Shown in pieces: positions 8,717 through 18,995 of a stretch of 64,000 nt of DNA. The DNA lies in assembly GCA_964630265.1 (NCBI GenBank), contig CAZVRW010000012.1:1-64000 (forward strand), written 5' to 3'. The stretch's first letter is position 1. Every line of letters starts with the position of its first letter. The notes below the pieces were generated by a model. It ran no database searches. It worked only from the letters and a program-made list of their open reading frames with translations, and was not told the origin of the DNA. A program made the position numbers and the translations under genes. Source of the stretch: CAZBWP01 sp964630265 (GTDB lineage Bacteria; Pseudomonadota; Alphaproteobacteria; Rhodospirillales; Defluviicoccaceae).

Positions 8717-11700
8717 TCAGGCTCCCGGCGCCAGCGCATCGTCGACCTCGGCCAGCATGCGTTCCGTCATGGCCAGGGCGAGTCCTTCGATCGTCGGCGA
8801 TGCGAAGACGAGTTGCAGCGGCAAGTCCACCCCCAGCCGTTCCTCGACGAGGAACAGCATTTTCATCGCCGCGAGCGAATGGCCACCCAGATCGAAAAAG
8901 CTCTCCTGAACGCCGACGCGGTCGAGGCCGAGCAGGTCGGACCAGATCGCGGCGACGGCCTCTTCGAGCGGCGTCCTCGGCCAAATCGGCGCTCGCCCGG
9001 CCGCGACCTCCGGTGATCCGATCCGAACAAGCGCCTCCCGGTCGAGCTTGCCGACGGCGGTGATCGGCAAGGCGTCGAGGGCGACGAAGGCGGACGGTCG
9101 CATGTAGGCGGGCAATCTGCCGGCGAGAAACGCCGAGAGGTCGCTCGTCGCCGGTGCCGCCGCCGGGTCGCGGGCAACGACGTAGGCGATGAGCCGGCGG
9201 GAGCCCTGACCGTCGTCACGCGCCGCGACCGCGGCCTGCCGGACGCCCGGATGCTGTTGCAGCGTCGTTTCGATCTCACCGGGCTCGATGCGGAAGCCGC
9301 GGATCTTGACCTGATCGTCCATGCGCCCGAGGAACTGGAGGTTGCCGTCCGCCAGATAGCGCACGCGATCCCCGGAGCGATAGAGACGGGCGTCCGGGCG
9401 GTCGTCGAACGGGTCGGGAACGAAGCGCTCGGCGGTCAGCTCGGGGCGGTTCAGGTAGCCGCGCGCCAAGCCGTCGCCGCCGATGTAGAGTTCGCCGATC
9501 GCACCGATCGGCACAGGGTTGCGGTGCCGGTCGAGGACATGCACGGTGGTGTTGGCGATCGGCCGGCCGATCGGCACCGACGGCTCGAGGCGCGACGGAT
9601 CGCCGACCGTGTAGGTGCAGGTGAACGTGGTGTTCTCGGTCGGGCCGTAGCCGTTGATCAGCCGACACGTCGGCAGCGCCGCGACGAACCGCTTGACGTG
9701 ATCGACCGACAGCACGTCGCCGCCGGCCAGCACCTGGCGAACTTGCCGGAAGCAGCGGATCTCGTGATCGACCATCTGGTGGAACAGTCCGGCGGTCAGC
9801 CAGACCGTCGTCACCCCGCCGGCCTCGATGGTGCGGGCGATCTCGTCCAGCGTCGGCAGCTCCGCCGCCACCTGCTGCAGCCGCCCGCCGTTGAGCAGCG
9901 CCCCCCAAATCTCGAAGGTCGAGGCGTCGAAGGTGATCGGCGCCAGCTGCAGGAACACCTCGTCGGCACCGAACGTGGCGTAGTCGGTGTTCCGGACCAG
10001 GCGGACGACGCCGCGATGTGTCGCGCCGCACCCCTTCGGTTGCCCCGTCGAACCGGACGTGTAGACCACATATGCCAGCGCATCGGCATCCCCCGCGTCC
10101 GGCGGATCGTCCGCCGCCTCATCGTCCAGATCGGCGCCATCGGGGTCGAGCCGTACCGTTCGTGCCGCGACGCCGTCGAGGGGCGGCAACAGGCCATCCT
10201 CGACCAGCAGCATGCCGACGCCGGCGTCCTCGATCATGAACCGCAGCCGCTCGGCCGGATACGCCGCGTCCAGGGCGAGATAGGCGCCGCCGGCCTTGAG
10301 GATGCCGAGCAGCCCGGCGATCATCGCCGGCGAGCGCCGGGCAGAGATCCCGACGACGCTCGCCGCTCCGACGCCGTGTCGTTGCAGCCGATGCGCCAGG
10401 CGATTGGCCCAGGCGTTCAACGCTTCGTAGCTGAGGCGCCGCGCGCCGCAGACGATGGCGACGGCGTCGGGGCGCGCCCGCACCTGCGCCGCGAACAGCG
10501 CCGGAATGCCGTCGTGCGGGTATGGCGTGCGGGTGCCGCTCCAGGCCGACAAGAGGCGTCGCTCGGCGTCATCGACGAGCGCCAGCGCCGACACGGGCCC
10601 CTCCGGATCGGCGATCATCTCCTGCAACAGCACCTGGAAGCTCCGCATCAGCCGCGCGATGGTGCTGTCTTCGAAAAGGTCCGTCGCGTACTCGAAAAAG
10701 CCCTCGAGGCTGCCCCGATCTTCGGCCATCATCAGACACAGGTCGAAGCGCGTGGTCCCGAGATCGATGTCGATGCGTTCCAGTCGCAGCCCCGGCAAAT
10801 CGACGACGCGCTGGTCCGTGGGCATGAAGCCGAACAGGATCTGCACGATCGGCGCATAACCGGCATCGCGCGACGGCTTGATCCGATCGACCAGATCCTC
10901 GAACGGCAGCCACCGATGTTGGAAGGCGTCGAGAACCACGTCGCGGACGCGCTGGAGGTGCTCCGGCACCGTCAACGCCGCTTCGAGGCGGCACCGCAAG
11001 GCCAGCGTATTCAGGAACAGACCGATCGCATGGCGGGTTTGATCATCCCGATTGTCGATGGCCGTGCCGACGATGAAGTCGTCCTGGCCGGTGTGGCGAT
11101 GGATCAGGATCTGGAACGCCGCCAGCAAGGTCATGTACAGGGTGATGCCGTGGCGCCGGCCGATCTCGCGGAGCTGGCGCGTCGTCGCTTCGGGGATCTG
11201 GAACCACTGCCGCCTGCCGCGATACGACTGGATCGCCGGGCGCGGCCGATCGGTCGGCAGGTCGACGAGGCGGGGCGCGCCCTCCAGGTGGCGCAGCCAG
11301 AAGTCCAACAGCTCCTGCCGATACGGACCGTTCAGTCGACCTCGCTGCCAGGCGGCGAAATCCCCGTATTGGATCGGCAGGGGCGGCAGCGGCGACGCCT
11401 CGCCGTTGGCGAAGGCCGGATACAGCGCGCCGAACTCGGCATAGAGCAGGCCACTCGAACGCCCGTCGAAAACGACGTGGTGCTTCGGCAGCAGCAGCAC
11501 GTGCTCGTCCGGGGCCAGTTGCAGCAGCCGGCAGCGGATCAACGGGCCGCGTTCAAGGTCGAACGGTGTCGAGGCTTCCGCGATGGCCAAGCGCTCCACC
11601 TCCTCGTCCCGGGTCTCGGCCGGCCATGCGCTCAGGTCGCTGACGGCAATGTCGAGTTCGAGCTCGGGCGCAAAAACCTGCGTCGCCTCGCCGTCGACGA

Positions 11701-13783
11701 CGGGAAACGAGGCCCGCAGGATCTCGTGACGCTCGACGATGGCGTTCAACACCCGCGCCAGCACCGCCCGATCGAGGGGACCGCTGATCCGTACCGCACC
11801 CTGGAGGTTGTACAGGCGCCCGAGCGGCTCCAGCCTGGACAGGAACAGCAGCCGCTGTTGCGTGAACGACGGCGGGCGGGGCTGCGACCGGTCCCGCGGG
11901 TGGATGCGGTCGAGCTTCGCCGCATCGGCTGCGTCACCCCTGGCGGTTGGCGTCTGTTCGCGGGCGCTGACGATCGCCGCGGCCATCCCTTCGACCGTGG
12001 CGCCGGTCCCGAAAATGCTGTTCAAAGAAAGCCGGACGCCGAAGGTCTCCGACACCGCGGAGACCAGGCTCGCGGCCCGCAGGGAATCGCCCCCGAGGAC
12101 GAAGAAGTTCTCGTCCGCGTCCACGTCGGGCAGTCTCAAAACATCGGCCCACAGCGCCGCCAGGGCCGTGATCATCGGCGGCCGCGCACGTCGCGGCGCC
12201 GCCGTCGGCGGGGGGTCCGCATTCGCGCCCGAACCCCTCACGCCCGAACCCGCGCCCATCCCCAGCCGCGCCGATGCGCCGATGCGCGCCAGCTTGCCGT
12301 GCGGACCGCGCGGCAGGCTGGCCCGGAAGACGATGCGCCGCGGCACCTTGTATTCGGCGAGACAGGCGCGGAGGAATGCTTGCAGCTCCCGTTCGCCGGC
12401 GTCCGCTGTCGGCCGGAGCACGACGGCGGCGGCGACCTCCTCGCCCAACGTCGGGTGCGGCAGGGCGAAGCACATGCACTCCGCCACCTGGGGATGGCGC
12501 GACAGCACCTCCTCCACCTCGCTCGGCGAGACCTTCTGGCCGCCGCGATTGATCACCTCCTTCAGTCGCCCGATGACGGTGAGATAGCCGTCGGCGTCGA
12601 ACCGGCCGAGATCGCCGGTGCGGAACCAGCCGTCGATGAAAGCCGCGGCGGTGGCCTCCGGATCGTCCTCGTAGCCGGTGAACACGTTGGGACCCCGGAC
12701 GATGACCTCGCCCGCGTCGCCGACACCGAGCCGCCGTCCCGCCGCATCGACGATCGCCACCTCGTTATCGAACGGCAGGCCGGCGGTTCCCGGCCGCCGT
12801 TCGCCGGGCGGCGGGGGATTGCGCGTGATCAGCCCCGCCTCGGTACCACCGAAGCGCTCCAGGCAGGGCACCCCGAAGGTTTGTTCGAGGCGCTGCATCA
12901 GGTCCGGCATCAGCCGGTGCGACGCCGACCGGACGAAGCGCAAGGCCGACCGGGCAATGACGTCGGCGTGGCCGGGGGCACGATCGAGGATCGCTTCATG
13001 ATAGGCCGGCCCGCCGGAATACCAGGTGACCCCGAAGTCATCGAGGTATCCATAGAAATCGTCGGCATCGAAGCCGGCGGGCACGACGATGGCGCCGCCG
13101 GCGGAAAGCGGCACCAGCAGATCCGTGTTCAGGCCGCCACTGAGGAACAGCGGCCGGAAGCTGAGGCAGCGGTCGGTCGGGCGCAGGCCGAGTGCCGCAA
13201 CCTCGCAGTGGGCACGCCGCACCAGCAGGCTCTGTGACATGGGTACCAGTTTCGGCCGGGCCGTCGTGCCCGACGTCATCTGCACCCTGGCGATGTCGCC
13301 CGGCGCGGCGACCTCCCGGCGCACCGGCCGGTCCAGGCGACCGCCGTCCAGCTCGAACACCCCGGCGGCCGCGTCGGGCCGGGGATGCAGGTGGATCAGC
13401 GGCAGGCCCAGCGGTTCGGCGGCACGGCGCGCCGCGGTGTCGGCGGCGACGGAGACGATGACGGCATCGACCTTGGTACGGACGAAGTTCGCCGCGAACT
13501 CACGCTCGGTCGACTCCGGGTTGAGCGGAACCACCGTCGCGGCGTCGCAGACCGCGAGATAGGCCGCCGCCATCTCCGGCCGTTCCGGAATCACCAGCGC
13601 CACGCGGTCGCCGCGGCCGATCCCGCGATCGTTCAACCGCTCGCGCGTCGTCGTGGTCAAGGCAACCAGCGCTGCGAAGCCGAGCGCCATTCGGCCGGGA
13701 GCCATGATCGCCGGTGCACGCGGCGTCGCCGCCGCGATCCGTCGCATCAACGTGGCGACCGTCAGTTGATCCGCCGCAAGCAC
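8717..13783 (-). CDS. nonribosomal peptide synthetase A-T-C-A-T with acyl-CoA-ligase-like starter domain
   Basis: Five domains in order, numbered from the GTG start: an ANL adenylation domain (~1-510; TSGTTARPK, FRTGDLGRF, GRLKEVINRGGQKVSP) that resembles acyl/oxalyl-CoA ligases more than amino-acid A domains; a carrier (LGGDSLRA, ~567); a condensation domain (~630-1070, intact HHVVFDG); a canonical A domain (~1080-1590; YTSGSTGQPKG, NGYGPTE, YRSGDRVRY, GKLDR); and a carrier (LGGHSLAA). It activates a starter acid or residue and joins it to an aliphatic amino acid. The GTG at 13781-13783 is preferred because GGAG lies 7 bases upstream. An ATG at 13846 is also in frame but its AAGGA directly abuts it. 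It hands over to the C-T-TE protein downstream. Confidence 0.9.
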   Translation of the reverse strand: MLAADQLTVATLMRRIAAATPRAPAIMAPGRMALGFAALVALTTTTRERLNDRGIGRGDRVALVIPERPEMAAAYLAVCDAATVVPLNPESTEREFAANFVRTKVDAVIVSVAADTAARRAAEPLGLPLIHLHPRPDAAAGVFELDGGRLDRPVRREVAAPGDIARVQMTSGTTARPKLVPMSQSLLVRRAHCEVAALGLRPTDRCLSFRPLFLSGGLNTDLLVPLSAGGAIVVPAGFDADDFYGYLDDFGVTWYSGGPAYHEAILDRAPGHADVIARSALRFVRSASHRLMPDLMQRLEQTFGVPCLERFGGTEAGLITRNPPPPGERRPGTAGLPFDNEVAIVDAAGRRLGVGDAGEVIVRGPNVFTGYEDDPEATAAAFIDGWFRTGDLGRFDADGYLTVIGRLKEVINRGGQKVSPSEVEEVLSRHPQVAECMCFALPHPTLGEEVAAAVVLRPTADAGERELQAFLRACLAEYKVPRRIVFRASLPRGPHGKLARIGASARLGMGAGSGVRGSGANADPPPTAAPRRARPPMITALAALWADVLRLPDVDADENFFVLGGDSLRAASLVSAVSETFGVRLSLNSIFGTGATVEGMAAAIVSAREQTPTARGDAADAAKLDRIHPRDRSQPRPPSFTQQRLLFLSRLEPLGRLYNLQGAVRISGPLDRAVLARVLNAIVERHEILRASFPVVDGEATQVFAPELELDIAVSDLSAWPAETRDEEVERLAIAEASTPFDLERGPLIRCRLLQLAPDEHVLLLPKHHVVFDGRSSGLLYAEFGALYPAFANGEASPLPPLPIQYGDFAAWQRGRLNGPYRQELLDFWLRHLEGAPRLVDLPTDRPRPAIQSYRGRRQWFQIPEATTRQLREIGRRHGITLYMTLLAAFQILIHRHTGQDDFIVGTAIDNRDDQTRHAIGLFLNTLALRCRLEAALTVPEHLQRVRDVVLDAFQHRWLPFEDLVDRIKPSRDAGYAPIVQILFGFMPTDQRVVDLPGLRLERIDIDLGTTRFDLCLMMAEDRGSLEGFFEYATDLFEDSTIARLMRSFQVLLQEMIADPEGPVSALALVDDAERRLLSAWSGTRTPYPHDGIPALFAAQVRARPDAVAIVCGARRLSYEALNAWANRLAHRLQRHGVGAASVVGISARRSPAMIAGLLGILKAGGAYLALDAAYPAERLRFMIEDAGVGMLLVEDGLLPPLDGVAARTVRLDPDGADLDDEAADDPPDAGDADALAYVVYTSGSTGQPKGCGATHRGVVRLVRNTDYATFGADEVFLQLAPITFDASTFEIWGALLNGGRLQQVAAELPTLDEIARTIEAGGVTTVWLTAGLFHQMVDHEIRCFRQVRQVLAGGDVLSVDHVKRFVAALPTCRLINGYGPTENTTFTCTYTVGDPSRLEPSVPIGRPIANTTVHVLDRHRNPVPIGAIGELYIGGDGLARGYLNRPELTAERFVPDPFDDRPDARLYRSGDRVRYLADGNLQFLGRMDDQVKIRGFRIEPGEIETTLQQHPGVRQAAVAARDDGQGSRRLIAYVVARDPAAAPATSDLSAFLAGRLPAYMRPSAFVALDALPITAVGKLDREALVRIGSPEVAAGRAPIWPRTPLEEAVAAIWSDLLGLDRVGVQESFFDLGGHSLAAMKMLFLVEERLGVDLPLQLVFASPTIEGLALAMTERMLAEVDDALAPGA

Positions 13784-14062
13784 ATTCAATCTCCGCGTTC
13801 CTGTCCGACCTCGCCGCCCCGACGACCCACGACCATAGCGGCCCATTCCTTACCGCTGGGTTCAGGACCGTTACAGCGCCGCGCCGACGGCGCCGACCCT
13901 GCCGGCATCGCGTCCCTGGCACGTCGCGTCCCTGGCGACTTGGCGCGGCACCGCATTTACCACACATTGCCGTAATGCCGTGCTCGCCGCCAACGGTCCG
14001 CTGTCGACGCAGCCTGGTCCTTGCGCGCGCCGGACTTGGCGTCGAGGACGCCGACAAAAGGC

Positions 14063-14091
14063 TTGCGTTGGCCTCATTGTTCGTCTATAAG
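14063..14091 (+). promoter_or_regulatory. sigma-70-like promoter
   Basis: TTGCGT at 14063-14068 and TATAAG at 14086-14091 are separated by exactly 17 bases, in a stretch that is locally A/T-rich for this genome. A transcript would start near 14098 on the + strand. No convincing protein gene follows before the strong terminator at 14118-14172, so the promoter probably drives a short RNA. Confidence 0.5.
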
Positions 14092-14097
14092 CTGTAT

Positions 14098-14172
14098 TGC
14101 TGTTGAGTAATGCTTTTCCCGGTTGCCGCCAAGACGCTTCGGCGTTGCGTCGGCGCCGGGCTTTTCTTTTTT
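14098..14172 (+). ncRNA. candidate small RNA ending in a strong intrinsic terminator
   Basis: Between the promoter-like sequence and a run of T lies a 75-base transcript candidate. Its 3' part folds into a stacked hairpin: CCCGG 14118-14122 with CCGGG 14156-14160, GCCG 14125-14128 with CGGC 14151-14154, and an apical ACGC-TTCG-GCGT (14134-14145). It is followed by CTTTTCTTTTTT (14161-14172), a good Hfq-type tail. No + strand gene lies upstream that would need a terminator. It could instead be the attenuator of a transcript that continues into the scaffold gap. Confidence 0.4.
14118..14172 (+). terminator. Rho-independent terminator with UUCG loop
   Basis: A long G+C-rich hairpin with a TTCG tetraloop (14138-14141) is followed immediately by a ten-T tract interrupted by one C. 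This is the most classical terminator in the window. It serves the + strand, where the only plausible transcript is the candidate RNA starting near 14098. Confidence 0.75.
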
Positions 14173-14185
14173 CGCCCCGGGCCTG

Positions 14186-14320
14186 CTCTCTGGCCTNNNN
14201 NNNNNNNNNNNNNNNNNNNNNNNNNNNNNNNNNNNNNNNNNNNNNNNNNNNNNNNNNNNNNNNNNNNNNNNNNNNNNNNNNNNNNNNNNNNNNNNNCTCT
14301 CTGGCCTCCTCTCTGGCCTG
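14186..14320. repeat. 12-bp minisatellite broken by the assembly gap
   Basis: Units of CTCTCTGGCCT plus C or G are seen at 14186-14196 (left of the gap), 14297-14308 and 14309-14320 (right of the gap). The gap evidently fell inside a longer tandem array, so the true copy number is unknown. On the minus strand each unit would read Ala-Arg-Glu-Glu or Ala-Arg-Glu-Gln, but no convincing gene surrounds it. Confidence 0.75.
14197..14296. other. assembly gap (100 N)
   Basis: Exactly 100 undetermined bases, a conventional scaffold-gap length, so the real distance is unknown. The whole stretch 13784-14603 holds no protein gene I can support. It contains the candidate small RNA, this gap inside a tandem repeat, a phased 10-bp repeat array and a weak terminator for uvrB. 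Confidence 0.98.
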
Positions 14321-14428
14321 CTCCCCCCTTGCGCCGCCGGGCCGGGCCGGTATCTGGCCGGGTGACCCCATTGCGGCGCGGCCAGAGCCGTCACGGAGAG
14401 CCGCCCCCACCCGCGCCACCGGCGAAAT

Positions 14429-14478
14429 CCTACAGAACCCTTCAGAATCCTACATTTTCCTACATTTTCCGACATTTG
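14429..14478. repeat. five phased 10-bp repeats
   Basis: Five consecutive 10-base units, each starting with CC: CCTACAGAAC, CCTTCAGAAT, CCTACATTTT, CCTACATTTT and CCGACATTTG. The spacing equals about one DNA helix turn, so the same face would be presented to a bound protein. The array is A/T-rich compared with its surroundings. It may be a regulator-binding or nucleoid-protein site. No gene start follows closely on either strand. Confidence 0.5.
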
Positions 14479-14562
14479 CACGCCGCGTCGCGCGCCTGTC
14501 CCTGACAAATCAACGGCTTACAGACTTTTTCAAGCACTTAAGCGGATAAAAACTGCACTGCA

Positions 14563-14578
14563 CCCGGCTTTTTCCGGG
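14563..14578 (-). terminator. weak terminator downstream of uvrB
   Basis: CCCGG 14563-14567 pairs with CCGGG 14574-14578. Read on the minus strand, a TTTTT run follows about ten bases later. It lies 26 bases beyond the uvrB stop. The short stem and the distance to the T run make it only a moderate candidate. Confidence 0.4.
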
Positions 14579-14603
14579 CGACATCGACACGTTACCCGCG
14601 ACG

Positions 14604-16766
<2,163 letters not shown>

Positions 16767-16783
16767 CACCCGACTGTATGGGG

Positions 16784-17587
16784 TCAGCCGAGCGACACGT
16801 CGAGGATCATCATCACCAGGAATCCCACCACCAGGCACGTCGTGGCGCGGTGCTCGCGGCCGGCGCGGTGCGTTTCCGGGATGATCTCGCCCATGATCAC
16901 GAACAGCATGGCGCCGGCGGAGAAGGCGAGCCCCCACGGCAGCAACACGTCGCTCAGCGACACGGCGCTGGCTCCGGCGAGACCACCGAGCGGTTCCGCC
17001 AGGCCGGTCAGCACGGCGATGCCGAAGGCGCGCCAGCGGCCGAATCCTTCCGCCGTCAGCGCTGCGGCGACGGCGAGGCCCTCGGGCAGGTTCTGCAGAC
17101 CGATGCCGATCATCACGGCGACGCCGGTCGTCTCACCGGCACCGAAGGCAGTGCCGACGGCCATGCCTTCGGGGAAGTTGTGCAGCGTGATGGCGATAAT
17201 GAACAGCCAGTTGCGGCCCAGGTCGATGATCGGGGCGCCTTCGCGGCCCTTGACGAAGTGCTCGTGCGGCACCCGGGCATGAATCAGCCAGATCACCAGT
17301 GCGCCGAGCAGGATGCCGCCAGCGGCGACGAGCGCGGCATGCACTTCGCTGCCGGAGGTCTCCGCCACCGCGTCGAGCGCCGGAATGATCAGGGAAAATA
17401 TCGTGGCACCGAGCATGATGCCCCCGGCGCCGGCCAGCACCAGCGCCTGATTCAAGTCGCTGAGCCGGCCGCGCCCCAAAAGCACCGGCAGGGCGCCGAC
17501 GGCCGTGCCCAGGCCGGCGATGAGGCTGCCGAGAAAGCCGGCGAGGACGAGGGGCATGCCGGCGAAGGCTTCAATCATCCCGTTCAC
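16784..17587 (-). CDS. ZIP family metal transporter
   Basis: 267 residues with eight hydrophobic segments. The metal-path motifs HNFPEGMAVG (transmembrane helix 4) and LQNLPEGLAV (helix 5) are typical of ZIP divalent-cation importers such as ZupT. A short loop near residue 106 has HARVPHEHF, with histidines that may bind metal. The start is GTG at 17587, and an ATG three codons later (17578) is also possible. It lies directly upstream of uvrB on the same strand and is divergent from the aminotransferase. Metal specificity (Zn, Fe or Mn) cannot be told. Confidence 0.88.
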   Translation of the reverse strand: MNGMIEAFAGMPLVLAGFLGSLIAGLGTAVGALPVLLGRGRLSDLNQALVLAGAGGIMLGATIFSLIIPALDAVAETSGSEVHAALVAAGGILLGALVIWLIHARVPHEHFVKGREGAPIIDLGRNWLFIIAITLHNFPEGMAVGTAFGAGETTGVAVMIGIGLQNLPEGLAVAAALTAEGFGRWRAFGIAVLTGLAEPLGGLAGASAVSLSDVLLPWGLAFSAGAMLFVIMGEIIPETHRAGREHRATTCLVVGFLVMMILDVSLG

Positions 17588-17703
17588 GACTCCGAAGCAC
17601 GGGAAAGCTGCAAAACCATGCCGGACGATCGCTTCGAATGTTGCCCGTGCCCGGCGCTGCCGCTAGGGTCCGGACGCTGACCATCATCCCTTTGGAGGAT
17701 TAC

Positions 17704-18906
17704 ATGGCCTTTCTCGCAGAGCGGCTCGGCCGCATCAAGCCATCGCCGACCATCGCCGTCACCCAGAAGGCGGCGGAGCTGAAGGCGCAGGGCCGCGACG
17801 TCATCGGTCTCGGCGCCGGTGAGCCGGACTTCGACACGCCCGACCACATCAAGGCGGCGGCCAAGGCGGCGATCGACCGCGGCGAGACGAAATACACGGC
17901 GGTCGCCGGGACGCCGGCGCTACGCCAGGCGATCTGCGACAAGCTGAAGCGCGACAATGATCTCACCTACACGCCGGAGCAGATCAGCGTCGGCTGCGGT
18001 GGCAAGCAGACCATCTACAATGCGCTGGTGGCGACCCTGAATCCGGGCGACGAGGTCATCATCCCGGCGCCCTACTGGGTCTCCTATCCGGACATCGCGT
18101 TGCTCTGCGAGGGCGAGCCGGTGGTCATCGATTGCCCGGCCGACCGCGGCTTCAAGCTCGCCCCGGACGATCTGGAGCGGGCGATCACGCCGAAGACCAA
18201 GTGGCTGATCCTCAATTCGCCGAGCAACCCGACCGGCGCGGCCTATACGGCCGACGAGCTGCAGGCCCTGGCCGCGGTGCTGGTGCGCCATGCGCATGTC
18301 CGGGTGATGACCGACGACATCTACGAGTTCATCATCTACGACGACTTCCGCTTCACCACCATCGCCCAGGTGGTGCCGGAGCTGTTCCCGCGGACGCTGA
18401 CCCTGAACGGCTGTTCCAAGGCCTATGCCATGACCGGTTGGCGCGTCGGCTATGCCGCCGGGCCGATCGACCTGATCAAGGCGATGAACATGGTGCAATC
18501 ACAATCGACGACGCACACCAGTTCGATCTCCCAGGCGGCGGCGGTGGCGGCACTCAACGGCCCGCACGACTTCATTGCCGCCAACAACGCCATCTTCAAG
18601 GAGCGGCGCGATCTGGTGGTGTCGATGCTGAACCAGGCCGCTGGCCTCCACTGCCCGCTGCCAGAGGGGGCGTTCTACGTCTACCCGTCGTGCGCCGGCG
18701 CCATCGGCAAGCGGACACCGGACGGCCGGACCATTGCCGACGACGAGGGCTTCGTCACCTACCTCCTTGAATCCGAGGGGGTTGCCGCCGTGCATGGCGC
18801 GGCATTCGGGCTGTCGCCGTATTTCCGCGTCTCCTACGCCACCTCCACCACGGCGCTGACCGAGGCCTGCACGCGAATCCAACGCGCCTGCGCCGCCCTG
18901 GCGTGA
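17704..18906 (+). CDS. aspC: aspartate aminotransferase, class I PLP enzyme
   Basis: 400 residues, the normal length. The enzyme exchanges amino groups between aspartate/2-oxoglutarate and oxaloacetate/glutamate in the cytoplasm. Motifs are GAGEPDFDTPDHIK, YWVSYPD, NSPSNPTGAAY and the PLP lysine in CSKAYAMTGWRVGY (Lys239). The start at 17704 (MAFLAERLGRIKPSPT) follows TTGGAGGATTAC, a strong ribosome site. The longer in-frame extension upstream looks non-coding. The type Ib alphaproteobacterial form is often called aatA. Confidence 0.93.
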   Translation: MAFLAERLGRIKPSPTIAVTQKAAELKAQGRDVIGLGAGEPDFDTPDHIKAAAKAAIDRGETKYTAVAGTPALRQAICDKLKRDNDLTYTPEQISVGCGGKQTIYNALVATLNPGDEVIIPAPYWVSYPDIALLCEGEPVVIDCPADRGFKLAPDDLERAITPKTKWLILNSPSNPTGAAYTADELQALAAVLVRHAHVRVMTDDIYEFIIYDDFRFTTIAQVVPELFPRTLTLNGCSKAYAMTGWRVGYAAGPIDLIKAMNMVQSQSTTHTSSISQAAAVAALNGPHDFIAANNAIFKERRDLVVSMLNQAAGLHCPLPEGAFYVYPSCAGAIGKRTPDGRTIADDEGFVTYLLESEGVAAVHGAAFGLSPYFRVSYATSTTALTEACTRIQRACAALA

Positions 18907-18912
18907 AAAAGG

Positions 18913-18951
18913 GCGTTCGGTGAAAAACGCGCTTGATTGTTTGTTTTTTTT
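18913..18951 (+). terminator. terminator of aspC
   Basis: GCGTT at 18913-18917 can pair with AACGC at 18926-18930. The following stretch is T-rich and includes T8 at 18944-18951. It begins 7 bases after the aspC stop. The same A/T-rich stretch lies just upstream of aqpZ and may also hold its promoter (TTGATT at 18933 and a weak -10), which I cannot define. Confidence 0.45.
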
Positions 18952-18995
18952 GTACTCTTAGGCGCGCATCGGACACTCGTGAGGAGAAACCTTAG

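Noticed and set aside
9251..13237. Very long + strand open frame (1328 codons) opposite the NRPS
   Set aside because: It is the antisense shadow of the A-T-C-A-T synthetase. Its Arg/Gln/Asp-rich translation has no domain, and the minus strand carries all known motifs.
13871..14549. Open frames on both strands across the N run
   Set aside because: They exist only because the N run contains no stop codon. The surrounding residues show no protein family.
16767..16937. N-terminal extension of UvrB by 57 residues
   Set aside because: It would overlap the end of the ZIP transporter gene and has no similarity to UvrB. The ATG at 16766 begins the conserved part.
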